The notes under the pieces were generated by a model. That model was not told the DNA's origin. It was given only the letters and a program-made list of their open reading frames with translations, and made no database searches. Shown here in pieces: positions 37,307 through 45,571 of a stretch of 64,000 nt of DNA (within the stretch, counting starts at the first letter, position 1; every line of letters begins with the position of its first letter). The stretch is taken from the NCBI GenBank assembly GCA_030431825.1, contig JAUIIJ010000019.1, forward strand, positions 1-64,000, given 5' to 3'. A program made the translations under genes and the position numbers. This stretch comes from Alphaproteobacteria bacterium. Lineage in GTDB: Bacteria > Pseudomonadota > Alphaproteobacteria > Rhodobacterales > Rhodobacteraceae.

Positions 37307-38116
37307 ATGAACGACGTCGTGAACCCCGACACCTATGAAAGTCTTGCCATTTCCGAACGCGACAACGGCCTTTACGTGGTGACGCTGAATCGTCCGACCA
37401 AGCGCAACGCGCTGGACGTGGCCACCATCGAAGAGCTGATCCGCTTCTTTTCCGGTGCCCGTATGGCGGGCGTCAAGGCGGTGGTTCTCGCGGGCGAAGG
37501 CGATCATTTTTGCGCCGGTCTGGATCTGATCGAACACTGGAAGGCGGACCGCAGCCCGGACGATTTCATGCATGTGTGCCTGCGTTGGCACGAGGCTTTC
37601 AACAAGATGGAATATGGCGGCGTGCCCATCGTTGCCGCGCTCAAGGGCGCGGTTGTCGGTGGCGGTCTGGAACTGGCCAGTGCCGCGCATATCCGGGTGA
37701 TCGACCCCGGCACCTACTTCGCCTTGCCCGAAGGCCAGCGTGGCATCTTCACCGGTGGCGGCGCCACGATCCGCGTGTCGGACATGATCGGCAAATACCG
37801 CATGATCGACATGATCCTGACCGGTCGTGTCTATCAGGGTCAGGAGGCCGTCGACCTCGGCCTGGCGCAATACATCGTCGAAGATGGCCGCAGCTTTGAC
37901 AAGGCAATCGAGATTGCCGACAAGGTGGCGCAGAACCTGCCGTTGACCAACTTTGCGATCTGTTCGGCGATCAGCCACCTGAACAACATGTCCGGTATGG
38001 ACGCAGCCTATGCAGAGGCAGTTGTCGGCGGCGTGGTCAATACGCAGCCCGCAGCCCGCGCCCGGCTCGAAGCCTTTGCCAACAAGACCGCTGACCGCGT
38101 TCGACCCAAGAGCTGA
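37307..38116 (+). CDS. dmdD: Methylthioacryloyl-CoA hydratase (DmdD-like crotonase)
   Basis: The 269-residue crotonase-fold enzyme has the oxyanion-hole block [10 protein letters not shown] (about 65-74) and [12 protein letters not shown]. Two glutamates at 122 and 142 fall where the two catalytic glutamates of DmdD are reported (121 and 141), with the latter in FALPEGQRG. DmdD hydrates methylthioacryloyl-CoA and releases methanethiol, acetaldehyde, CO2 and CoA. An AAAGGA element precedes the ATG. Its position directly after the DmdC-like gene is the arrangement known in Ruegeria. An ordinary enoyl-CoA hydratase acting on other substrates is the alternative. Confidence 0.78.
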   Translation: MNDVVNPDTYESLAISERDNGLYVVTLNRPTKRNALDVATIEELIRFFSGARMAGVKAVVLAGEGDHFCAGLDLIEHWKADRSPDDFMHVCLRWHEAFNKMEYGGVPIVAALKGAVVGGGLELASAAHIRVIDPGTYFALPEGQRGIFTGGGATIRVSDMIGKYRMIDMILTGRVYQGQEAVDLGLAQYIVEDGRSFDKAIEIADKVAQNLPLTNFAICSAISHLNNMSGMDAAYAEAVVGGVVNTQPAARARLEAFANKTADRVRPKS

Positions 38117-38278
38117 GATCACGGCAACCGGAACCAGGTCTGGCCACGACAGGCCGGTGGAATGCGCCGGTCAGTGTCGGTATCATCGCATGACTTTGGT
38201 TCCGGAGGCGTGTCGGCGCTGCCGGTCGCGCGAGGGGTGGATCGGTGGCGAATCCGAACAGGGGCAGAGCTTGAGCAG

Positions 38279-39181
38279 ATGAAACGATGGATCGCCTTCG
38301 CGCTTCTGGCCTGCGCCGTCTTCCTGATCGCTGCCGAGATCGCATTGCGCCGTATCGGGCTGGGTGACCCGCCGATCGCGGTGCGGGACGCGGAACTCGA
38401 ATACCGTCTGGTTCCGAACGCCCGCTATGAAAGATGGGGCAACCGTATCGAAATCAACCGCCACGGTTTCCGTGCGCCGGATCATTCGAACGAGGTGCCA
38501 GATGGCGAAATCAGGCTTCTTCTGATCGGCGACAGCGTGGTCTATGGTAACCACTTTCTCGATCAGGACGACACCATCGCCCTGCGGCTGTCTGCGGCGT
38601 TGTCTTTGCCGGATTGCACTGTGCGCGTGATCCCGATGGCAGTTTCCAGCTGGGGTCCGGTCAACCAGGCCGCGGCCCTTGCCCGCCATGGAACCTTTGG
38701 TGCAACTGAAATCGCCATCGTGCTTTCGGCACATGATCTTGTTGATACGCCCACGTATAAGGGCGCATTGATCCCTTACCGCTTGTCAAAGCCGAAGGGG
38801 GCAATCGGCGACGCGGTGGAAGCGATACTGGAAAGACGGTTTCCCGCCGCGGCAGAAGAACCTGCCGACCCGTTCGAGACACGCGCCAGTGCTAGCCTGA
38901 ATGCACTGAACTCGATACGCGCGCGAGCGCTGGCGGAAAATGCAAATCTGACGGTCGTTTACCATCCGACCACTGATGAGCGCATATCCGGTATCTCCGA
39001 TCAGGGGCGTCGTTTTGTCGATTGGGCGAGGCAGCAAGGGATCCGGGTATTGGATCTGGGCGCGACACCCGACATCACCTATCGCGACAATATACACCCG
39101 GACGCCGCTGGCGCCGCCGCGATCGCCGATACGCTGGCCGAAGAATACCGGGGAAAACTGGTCTGCGACACCAAGGGCTGA
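38279..39181 (+). CDS. SGNH/GDSL-hydrolase-like protein with N-terminal membrane anchor
   Basis: The 300-residue protein has an N-terminal hydrophobic helix (about 4-22, WIAFALLACAVFLIAAEIAL), then an SGNH-type block I IGDSVVYGNHFLDQDD (LLLIGDSVVYGN, serine nucleophile region near residue 84) and a late catalytic-type DNIHPDAAGAAAIAD block. The fold fits esterases or O-acyl-transfer/deacetylation enzymes of the cell envelope. It sits between the dmdCD-like pair and an aldehyde dehydrogenase, but with 162- and 207-bp gaps, so it need not belong to either. The ATG at 38279 lies after GAGCAG, a weak site; the frame is open upstream. Substrate unknown. Confidence 0.7.
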   Translation: MKRWIAFALLACAVFLIAAEIALRRIGLGDPPIAVRDAELEYRLVPNARYERWGNRIEINRHGFRAPDHSNEVPDGEIRLLLIGDSVVYGNHFLDQDDTIALRLSAALSLPDCTVRVIPMAVSSWGPVNQAAALARHGTFGATEIAIVLSAHDLVDTPTYKGALIPYRLSKPKGAIGDAVEAILERRFPAAAEEPADPFETRASASLNALNSIRARALAENANLTVVYHPTTDERISGISDQGRRFVDWARQQGIRVLDLGATPDITYRDNIHPDAAGAAAIADTLAEEYRGKLVCDTKG

Positions 39182-39388
39182 CTGGCCTGCCCGATCCCGC
39201 AGCGCCGTGTCGGGACATCACCAATGTCAACGCGCACAGCTTTTGATTTTCCCTTCGGTTTCAACCGTCCAGCATCTGGTCTTTCCCGGAACCTCGGGTG
39301 TAAGAAACCGCATCGCCTGCATGACCCATTCCAGCAGAATGTGCTGTCGATGCGGGCGCAGCAAAAGACCATGCAAGGGATCGGGGAC

Positions 39389-40876
39389 ATGAAAGACTGG
39401 AGCGCGGCGGCAACGGCTCTCTACGACGGTGGACTGCGCCGGATGTTCATAGGCGGGCAGTGGTGCGATGCGCGCTCGCGCGAGGTTATCGACGCGCGCA
39501 ACCCGGCTGACGGGGCCTTGCTGGCAACCGTGCCCAGGGGCGGCGCAGCCGATATCGATGCCGCGGTGACTGCCGCGCGCCAGGCATTCGAAGGCCCCTG
39601 GTCGAAATGGACGCCGTTCGAGCGGCAGGCGCTGCTCTTGCGCATCGCGGATCGGTTCGAGGCGGAATGGGAAGATCTCTGCCTGTCCGACACGCTGGAC
39701 ATGGGCATGCCGATCCAGCGCACGCTCGCCAACAGTCGCAGGGTTCTGGGCATGCTGCGCTTTTACGCCGGTCAGGCGGTGGCCATCCACGGCGCCACGA
39801 TCCCCAATTCGTTTCCGGGAGAGATCTATTCCCAGACCGTGCGCGAACCGATCGGGGTGGTCGGTGCGATCATTCCGTGGAATGCCCCGATTGCCGGATC
39901 TATCTGGAAAATCGCACCCGCCATCGCGACCGGTTGTACCGTGGTTCTGAAACCGTCCGAAGAGGCGTCGCTGACCGTCTTGATGATTGCCCGCATCATG
40001 CAGGAGGCGGGCCTGCCCGACGGGGTTCTGAACATCGTCACCGGCTTTGGCGCCGAGGCGGGTGCCGCGTTGGCCGAACATCCGGGCGTCGACAAGATCG
40101 TCTTCACCGGATCGACGGCGACGGGTCAGGCGATCGCGCGTGCGGCGACCGGCAACCTCAAGCGGGTCTCGCTGGAACTGGGCGGGAAATCCCCGGTGGT
40201 GGTCTGTCGCGACGCGGATATCGAAAAGGCCGTGCCGGTGGCGGCCATGGCGGTCTTTGCCAATTCGGGCCAGATCTGCATCGCCGGGTCGCGGCTGTTC
40301 GTTGCCCGCGAAATCCATGACGAATTTGTCCGCCGCGTCGCCGATTATGCCGCCGCCCTGAAAATCGGGCACGGGATCAAAGAGGACACGGATATCGGGC
40401 CGATCATCACCGCACGGCAGGCCGAGCGTATTGCCGGTTACCTCGAGGCGGGCCCGCGCGAGGGCGCAGAGGTGTTGACCGGTGGGGCGCGTGCAGGGGG
40501 GCCGGGGCTTGACGGCGGGCATTTCTTTCAACCCACGGTGCTGGGCGGCGTCACCGACGAGATGAGTGTTGCGCGGGAAGAGATATTCGGCCCGGTGATT
40601 GCGGCGCTGCCCTTTGATACCATCGACGAGGTCGTCGCGCGGGCCAATGCAACGCCCTATGGGCTGGCCGCCGGGGTATTTTCCACCCATCTCAGCACCG
40701 CACATAAGCTGGCGCGTCGTCTAAAGGCGGGGTCGGTCTGGGTCAACATGTATCACGCCATCGATCCGGCGGTGCCGTTTGGCGGTGTCAAGATGTCCGG
40801 TTATGGTCGCGAGGGCGGGACCGAACACATGGAAGAATATCTCGACACCAAGGCGATCTGGATCAATGCCGACTGA
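39389..40876 (+). CDS. NAD(P)-dependent aldehyde dehydrogenase
   Basis: The 495-residue enzyme has the family layout: the NAD-binding IIPWNAPIAGSIWKIAPAIA and VVLKPSEEAS blocks, FTGSTATGQ, the general base in LELGGKSP and the catalytic Cys297 in SGQICIAGSR. It oxidises an aldehyde to the acid. The ATG at 39389 is used because the family similarity begins there; the frame is open further upstream to 39224. It is followed after 47 bp by a 3-hydroxyisobutyrate-dehydrogenase-like gene and then TRAP transporter genes. It might oxidise the acetaldehyde released by the DmdD-like enzyme or serve the compound imported by the TRAP system; both are inference. Confidence 0.9.
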   Translation: MKDWSAAATALYDGGLRRMFIGGQWCDARSREVIDARNPADGALLATVPRGGAADIDAAVTAARQAFEGPWSKWTPFERQALLLRIADRFEAEWEDLCLSDTLDMGMPIQRTLANSRRVLGMLRFYAGQAVAIHGATIPNSFPGEIYSQTVREPIGVVGAIIPWNAPIAGSIWKIAPAIATGCTVVLKPSEEASLTVLMIARIMQEAGLPDGVLNIVTGFGAEAGAALAEHPGVDKIVFTGSTATGQAIARAATGNLKRVSLELGGKSPVVVCRDADIEKAVPVAAMAVFANSGQICIAGSRLFVAREIHDEFVRRVADYAAALKIGHGIKEDTDIGPIITARQAERIAGYLEAGPREGAEVLTGGARAGGPGLDGGHFFQPTVLGGVTDEMSVAREEIFGPVIAALPFDTIDEVVARANATPYGLAAGVFSTHLSTAHKLARRLKAGSVWVNMYHAIDPAVPFGGVKMSGYGREGGTEHMEEYLDTKAIWINAD

Positions 40877-40923
40877 TGTCCGCATTGAACCGGAACGGTC
40901 GCGACGAAAGAGGGAGTATTGAC

Positions 40924-41805
40924 ATGCATGTCGGCATCATCGGTGTTGGTCTCATGGGGCACGGGATTGCGCGCAACATTCTGTTGAAGGGCGGTTTCAG
41001 GCTGAGCTTTCTCGACCATCCGGGCAACCAGCCGACAGACGATCTCGTCGCATTGGGGGCCGCCGCCTGCACGACCCCGGCGGATATCGCTCAAACGGCT
41101 GACGTCGTGATCCTCTGTGTCACCGGGTCGCCGCAGGTCGAAGCGATCATCGCGGGCGCTAACGGCATCGCGTCGGAGCTCAGGGCGGGCGCGGTCGTGG
41201 TCGATTGTTCGACCGCGCTGCCCGACTCGACCTTGCGGATGGCAGAGGTGGTCCGGCGGGCGGGGGGTGACTATCTCGACGCGCCGATGACACGCACGGC
41301 CAGGCATGCGCATGAGGGCACGCTGAACCTGCTGGCAGGGGGCGAGGCCGAGGTGCTGGACCGGGTTCGCCCGGTGCTCGCCGCGTTTACCGAAAAGGTC
41401 GAGCATGTCGGCCCCCTTGGACATGGCCATCGCCTGAAGCTCTTGCACAACTATGTCTCGGTCGGCTTCATGACGCTGCTTGCCGAGGCCGCCGCGCAGG
41501 CCGCCGATTCCGGGATTGATCCGCAGGTTTTTGTCGACGTGCTCGCCAATGGCGGCGGGGCCAGTGCCGCGCTCGACCGGCTGGCCCCCTACATCATCGA
41601 TCAGGACCGGGATGGCCTGCCCTTTTTCGTTTCCAACGCTCTGAAAGATATTGATTATTATCGCGAGATGTCGAAAGCCGCCGGAGCCGCGACAACCGTT
41701 GCCGATGGGGTTTCGGACGCGCTGACGATACCGGTCGATGCCGGTCAGGGCGACGCATATGTTCCCGAACTCGTGCGGCTTTTCCGCAAAACCGGGGGCA
41801 GTTGA
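40924..41805 (+). CDS. 3-hydroxyisobutyrate dehydrogenase-family oxidoreductase
   Basis: The 293-residue enzyme has an N-terminal Rossmann motif GVGLMGHGIA (about 7-16), a substrate-binding block DAPMTRTARHAHEGTL and a catalytic lysine in GHGHRLKLLHN, the beta-hydroxyacid dehydrogenase pattern. It oxidises a beta-hydroxy acid (3-hydroxyisobutyrate, tartronate semialdehyde or similar) with NAD(P). The ATG at 40924 has GGGAG upstream. It sits between an aldehyde dehydrogenase gene and TRAP genes 86 bp downstream, which suggests a shared catabolic role. Confidence 0.88.
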   Translation: MHVGIIGVGLMGHGIARNILLKGGFRLSFLDHPGNQPTDDLVALGAAACTTPADIAQTADVVILCVTGSPQVEAIIAGANGIASELRAGAVVVDCSTALPDSTLRMAEVVRRAGGDYLDAPMTRTARHAHEGTLNLLAGGEAEVLDRVRPVLAAFTEKVEHVGPLGHGHRLKLLHNYVSVGFMTLLAEAAAQAADSGIDPQVFVDVLANGGGASAALDRLAPYIIDQDRDGLPFFVSNALKDIDYYREMSKAAGAATTVADGVSDALTIPVDAGQGDAYVPELVRLFRKTGGS

Positions 41806-41890
41806 AAACACCGGCCCCATGCACGTTGCAGGGGTTGCCACCGAAATTTGCCTTGTGTAGCAACATGACACCTTAATTGGGAGGATTTCC

Positions 41891-42871
41891 ATGACATTCG
41901 CATATCGCGGTCTGGCATCTGCCAGCCTTCTCCTTGCAATGGGCTTGCCCGCTCTCGCGCAGACAGATGTGAAGATCGGCTATGCGCTTGCACCCGACAG
42001 TCACTACGGCGTTGCCGCCGCCAGGTTCGAAGAGGTCGTGACGGCCGAAACCGGCGATGATTTCGCCTTCAAGCATTTCCCGTCATCCGGGCTGGGCGGC
42101 GAGCGTGAAGTCATCGAAGGTCTGCAACTGGGGACCATCGAGGCGACCATCGTTTCGTCCGGCACGCTTGCGAATTTCGTGCCCGATACCGGCGTCTTTG
42201 ACATTCCGTTCCTGTTCCGCGATCTCGACCACGCGCGCGCCGTGCTCGACGGGCAGATCGGGCAGGACATTCTCGCCAAGTTCGACGATGTCGGCATGCA
42301 CGCGCTGGCATGGGGCGAACAGGGGTTCCGCCACATCACCAACAACCGCAACGCCATCGAAACCCCGGCGGATGTCGAGGGCCTGAAGCTGCGCACGATG
42401 GAGAACCCCGTTCACCTCGCCGCGTTCAACGCGATGGGTGCCGCGCCGACACCGATGGCGTGGCCCGAAGTCATTTCGTCGCTTCAGCAAGGGGTGATCG
42501 ACGGGCAGGAAAACCCGCTCTCGGTCATCGTTTCGGTCAAGCTTGACGAGGTGCAGAAATACCTCACCCTCTCGGGCCATGTGTATTCGCCTGCCGTGTT
42601 GCTGGTCTCCGGGCCATTCTGGGCCGGGCTGGATGACGACCAGAAGGCCGTGTTCGAAAAGGCCGCAGCCGAAGCCGTTGCCGCGATGCGCGACTATGTG
42701 GACAATGTGGAAACGACCGGTGTGGAAACGCTCAGGGAGCGCGGGATGGAAGTCAACGCCCTGTCTCCCGAGCAGAAAGCCGCATTCCAGTCTTCGATTG
42801 CGAGCGCCTATGAAGGCTACTACCAGACCTATGGCAAGGACCTTGTCGACTCGATCGTGAATTTCGAGTGA
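41891..42871 (+). CDS. TRAP transporter substrate-binding protein (DctP type)
   Basis: The 326-residue protein has a Sec signal (about 1-23, ending PALA) and the DctP-family features of periplasmic binding proteins of TRAP systems, including the VRT-like segment LKLRTMENPVHLAAFNAMGAAPTPMAW. The conserved arginine of LRTMENP usually pairs with a substrate carboxylate, so an organic acid is expected. A GGGAGG ribosome-binding site precedes the ATG. A stable hairpin follows the stop, then dctQ and dctM homologues. Confidence 0.92.
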   Translation: MTFAYRGLASASLLLAMGLPALAQTDVKIGYALAPDSHYGVAAARFEEVVTAETGDDFAFKHFPSSGLGGEREVIEGLQLGTIEATIVSSGTLANFVPDTGVFDIPFLFRDLDHARAVLDGQIGQDILAKFDDVGMHALAWGEQGFRHITNNRNAIETPADVEGLKLRTMENPVHLAAFNAMGAAPTPMAWPEVISSLQQGVIDGQENPLSVIVSVKLDEVQKYLTLSGHVYSPAVLLVSGPFWAGLDDDQKAVFEKAAAEAVAAMRDYVDNVETTGVETLRERGMEVNALSPEQKAAFQSSIASAYEGYYQTYGKDLVDSIVNFE

Positions 42872-42878
42872 GACCTTG

Positions 42879-42905
42879 GCGCCGGCATCAACGCGATGCC
42901 GGCGC
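42879..42905 (+). promoter_or_regulatory. Intra-operonic hairpin between DctP- and DctQ-type genes
   Basis: Perfect 10-bp arms GCGCCGGCAT and ATGCCGGCGC with a 7-nt loop lie between the binding-protein stop (42871) and the GTG start proposed for the DctQ-type gene (42923). It is the third case in this window of a hairpin between a binding-protein gene and its membrane subunits. Confidence 0.6.
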
Positions 42906-42922
42906 AATTGCGGGAGCACGCG

Positions 42923-43450
42923 GTGAAACGGCTCGAACATATCTTCGTCCTGCTGAACGGTTGGGCAGTGATCCTGATGTTGTCGGGAATGGCGATCATC
43001 GTCGGCGCCAACATCTCGCTGCGTTACCTGACCTCGCATTCGCTGCCCTGGGCCGATGAGGCCGCGCGCTACCTGATGATCTGGCTGACATTTACCGGGG
43101 CCGGGCTGATCCTGCGGATCGGCGGCCATGTCGCCATCACCAATCTTCAGGACAGCCTGCCCGAAACCGGACAGAAAATCCTCAGAGCCGCCATTGTCCT
43201 GACGCTGCTGGCCTTTTTCTGCTTCATGGTTCAGGTCGGTGTGCAATATGCACAACGCATGCAGTACCAGGTGACCCCGGCCATGCGGCTTCCGTTCAGC
43301 TATGTCTATGCCGCGATGCCGGTCGGGTTTACCCTGCTGATCGTGCATCTGCTGTTGATTGCCCGTCGCTTCATTCTTGCGGGCCGATACAAGCCGCTCG
43401 ATACCGACGCCTCTGACGCGGGCACATTGCCGGGCGGCGCGAATGGCTGA
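42923..43450 (+). CDS. TRAP transporter small permease (DctQ type)
   Basis: This 175-residue protein has the four transmembrane helices of DctQ subunits, for example AVILMLSGMAIIVGANISLRYL-like and AAIVLTLLAFFCFMVQVGV segments, with the conserved PWADEAARYLMIW block near 40-52. I prefer the GTG at 42923, which has GGGAG six bases upstream and lies past the hairpin; an ATG at 42896 sits inside that hairpin and is in the same frame. It links the binding protein to the large permease. Its stop overlaps the DctM gene by 8 bp. Confidence 0.85.
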   Translation: MKRLEHIFVLLNGWAVILMLSGMAIIVGANISLRYLTSHSLPWADEAARYLMIWLTFTGAGLILRIGGHVAITNLQDSLPETGQKILRAAIVLTLLAFFCFMVQVGVQYAQRMQYQVTPAMRLPFSYVYAAMPVGFTLLIVHLLLIARRFILAGRYKPLDTDASDAGTLPGGANG

Positions 43451-44726
43451 GATCCTGTTTCCCGCGCTGTTTCTTCTGCTGGCCTTTGGACTGCCCGTCG
43501 CCTTTGCGATGGCGATCTCGGTCTTTCTCGCGATCAGTCTCGCGTCGTCCTACCCACATCTCGTCGTGGTAAAGGAAATGTTCGCGGGCCTTGACAGCTT
43601 TCCGTTGCTGGCGGTTCCATTCTTCATTCTCGCCTCCGAAATCATGACCGGCGGTGCGGTCACCCATGCAATCCTGCGGTTGGCACAATCCTTTGTCGGC
43701 CATATGCGCGGCGGTCTTGGCCATGCGAACGTCATCAGTTCGGCGATGTTCGCGGGCATTTCCGGCAGCGCCCTCGCCGATGCCGCCGGCCCCGGTACGA
43801 TGATGATCCGGATGATGGAAAAAGGCGGATATGACCGCCCCTATGCAGGGGCGCTGACGATTGCCAGTTCCGTCGTCGGCCCGATCATCCCGCCCTCCAT
43901 CACCATGATCATCTACGCGATGCAGGATCAGAACGTCTCGGTCGGCTCGCTCTTCATGGCCGGTGTTCTGCCCGGATTGCTGATCACGGTGATGATCCTG
44001 CTGGCCAACGGGCGTGTCAGCAAGAAACGCAACTATGCGTCCGGAGAACCGATGCCGTCCCTTGCCGAGATCGTGTCGATCGCGCTCCATGCGGTTCCGG
44101 CCCTGCTCCTGATCCTGCTGATCGTGGGCGGTATCCGGTTCGGGGTCTTCACCCCGACCGAAGCGTCGGTGATCGCGGTGTTCTACGCGCTGATCGTCGG
44201 CATGTTCGTCTATCGCTCGCTCCGGCTGCGCGATCTGCCCGGTATCGTGCTGCGGGCGGCGCTGACCTCGGGTGCGGTGCTGTTGATCCTTGGCGCGGCC
44301 CGTGCCTTTGCCTGGGTGCTGATCATCGAAGGCGTGCCGCAATTTCTCGCCGAGACCATCATTTCCTGGAACCTGTCACCGATCGTCTTTCTGCTGGCGG
44401 TGAACCTGCTGCTGATCGTGTTCGGGTTGTTCATGGACCCCCTGCCCGGCGTGATGATCCTCGTGCCGATCCTCGCCCCGATCAGCTATGCGCTCGGAAT
44501 TGATCCCGACCATTTCGCGATCATCGTCATCGTCAATCTGACGCTCGGTCTCGCGACGCCGCCGGTGGGCAGCCTGATCTTCGTTGTCTCATCGACGGTC
44601 GATCTGAAACCCTCGACACTGATCCGCGAAATGCCGCCCTTCTTTCTGGCCCTGGCGGTGGCATTGCTGCTCATCACCTTCGTGCCGTTCCTGTCGACGT
44701 GGCTGCCCACGGTCAGCGGCTTCTGA
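43443..44726 (+). CDS. TRAP transporter large permease (DctM type)
   Basis: The 427-residue protein has about 12 hydrophobic helices and DctM hallmarks: PFFILASEIMTGG, ISGSALADAAGPG, PPSITMIIYAM, and a C-terminal TPPVGSLIFVVSS block. It is the ion-coupled translocating subunit for the TRAP system. Its ATG at 43443 overlaps the end of the DctQ-type gene. It ends the rightward operon; a strong GC hairpin follows before the convergent SDR gene. Confidence 0.92.
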   Translation: MAEILFPALFLLLAFGLPVAFAMAISVFLAISLASSYPHLVVVKEMFAGLDSFPLLAVPFFILASEIMTGGAVTHAILRLAQSFVGHMRGGLGHANVISSAMFAGISGSALADAAGPGTMMIRMMEKGGYDRPYAGALTIASSVVGPIIPPSITMIIYAMQDQNVSVGSLFMAGVLPGLLITVMILLANGRVSKKRNYASGEPMPSLAEIVSIALHAVPALLLILLIVGGIRFGVFTPTEASVIAVFYALIVGMFVYRSLRLRDLPGIVLRAALTSGAVLLILGAARAFAWVLIIEGVPQFLAETIISWNLSPIVFLLAVNLLLIVFGLFMDPLPGVMILVPILAPISYALGIDPDHFAIIVIVNLTLGLATPPVGSLIFVVSSTVDLKPSTLIREMPPFFLALAVALLLITFVPFLSTWLPTVSGF

Positions 44727-44777
44727 CGCCGGGTCCGATTGGCCGCGAGATTCCAGCGATCGGGCGCGCTGCTCGGT

Positions 44778-44817
44778 CGCGTTTCGGCGCCGCGCCGAGA
44801 AACCGGCGCGAAACGCG
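44778..44817. terminator. Strong hairpin between convergent genes
   Basis: The arms at 44778-44792 and 44804-44817 (CGCGTTTCGGCGCCG and CGGCGCGAAACGCG) pair over 14 bp with a single bulged G and an 11-nt loop. It lies between the DctM stop and the convergent SDR stop, adjoining the latter. No T-run, so termination may be factor-assisted. Confidence 0.6.
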
Positions 44818-45567
44818 TCAGCAGGTATAGTTGAGGCCAAGCCGCCCGCCATCGACATAGATGGTTTCACCGGTGATGTAGCTGGCCTTTTTCGAGCAGA
44901 GAAACGCCACCACGTCGCCGATCTCACGCGCGGTTCCGGCGCGGCCCAGCGGCGTGCGTGACATCGCGACCCTGAACGCTTCGGGATTGGCATTCACACC
45001 GGCCATCATCTCGGTATCGATCGAACCCGGCCCCACGGCATTGACGCGGATATTGTGTTTGGCCAGCGCCAGGGCCGCCGCCTTGGTCAACTGCATCACG
45101 CCGCCTTTCGATGCGCAATAGGCCGGGATCGCCGGGATCGCCACCTGCGCATTGATCGACGACATGTTGACGATGGCGCCTTCGATCTTGTCCCCGATCA
45201 TGGCCCGCGCGGCAATCTGGGTGGCCAGGAAAACACCGCGCAGGTTGATGTCGATCACCCGCTCCCAACTGGCAAGGTCGTAGTCCAGGAAATCACCGGG
45301 CATCGCAACGCCGGCATTGTTGACAAGCGCGTGCAGCGGGCCGTGATCCCCGGCGATCCGGGAGAACAGGCTTTCGATCTGGCTGACGTCGCCCATGTCG
45401 CAGGCGATGGCGGCGGCGGCCCCCAAGGTGTCGCCTGCCTTCGCCACGCCCTCGGCATTGATATCGGCCAGGATCAGATCAAAGCCGTCTTCCTTCAGGG
45501 CCTCGGCACAGGCATAGCCAATACCCTGCGCTCCGCCGGTGATCAGTGCGAGTGGTTTCCGTGTCAT
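44818..45567 (-). CDS. Short-chain dehydrogenase/reductase
   Basis: The 249-residue SDR has the coenzyme motif TGGAQGIG (10-17), the NNAG motif and the catalytic Ser-Tyr-Lys in SSINAQ and YCASKGG. The C-terminal ETIYVDGG block is typical. The ATG at 45567 has AGGA upstream and is chosen over a longer frame. It is the last gene of a leftward operon behind hydantoinase A and B homologues and an FAD oxidase. It probably oxidises or reduces a hydroxyl/carbonyl in the same route. The identity of the substrate cannot be derived. Confidence 0.88.
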   Translation of the reverse strand: MTRKPLALITGGAQGIGYACAEALKEDGFDLILADINAEGVAKAGDTLGAAAAIACDMGDVSQIESLFSRIAGDHGPLHALVNNAGVAMPGDFLDYDLASWERVIDINLRGVFLATQIAARAMIGDKIEGAIVNMSSINAQVAIPAIPAYCASKGGVMQLTKAAALALAKHNIRVNAVGPGSIDTEMMAGVNANPEAFRVAMSRTPLGRAGTAREIGDVVAFLCSKKASYITGETIYVDGGRLGLNYTC

Positions 45568-45571
45568 CGTT

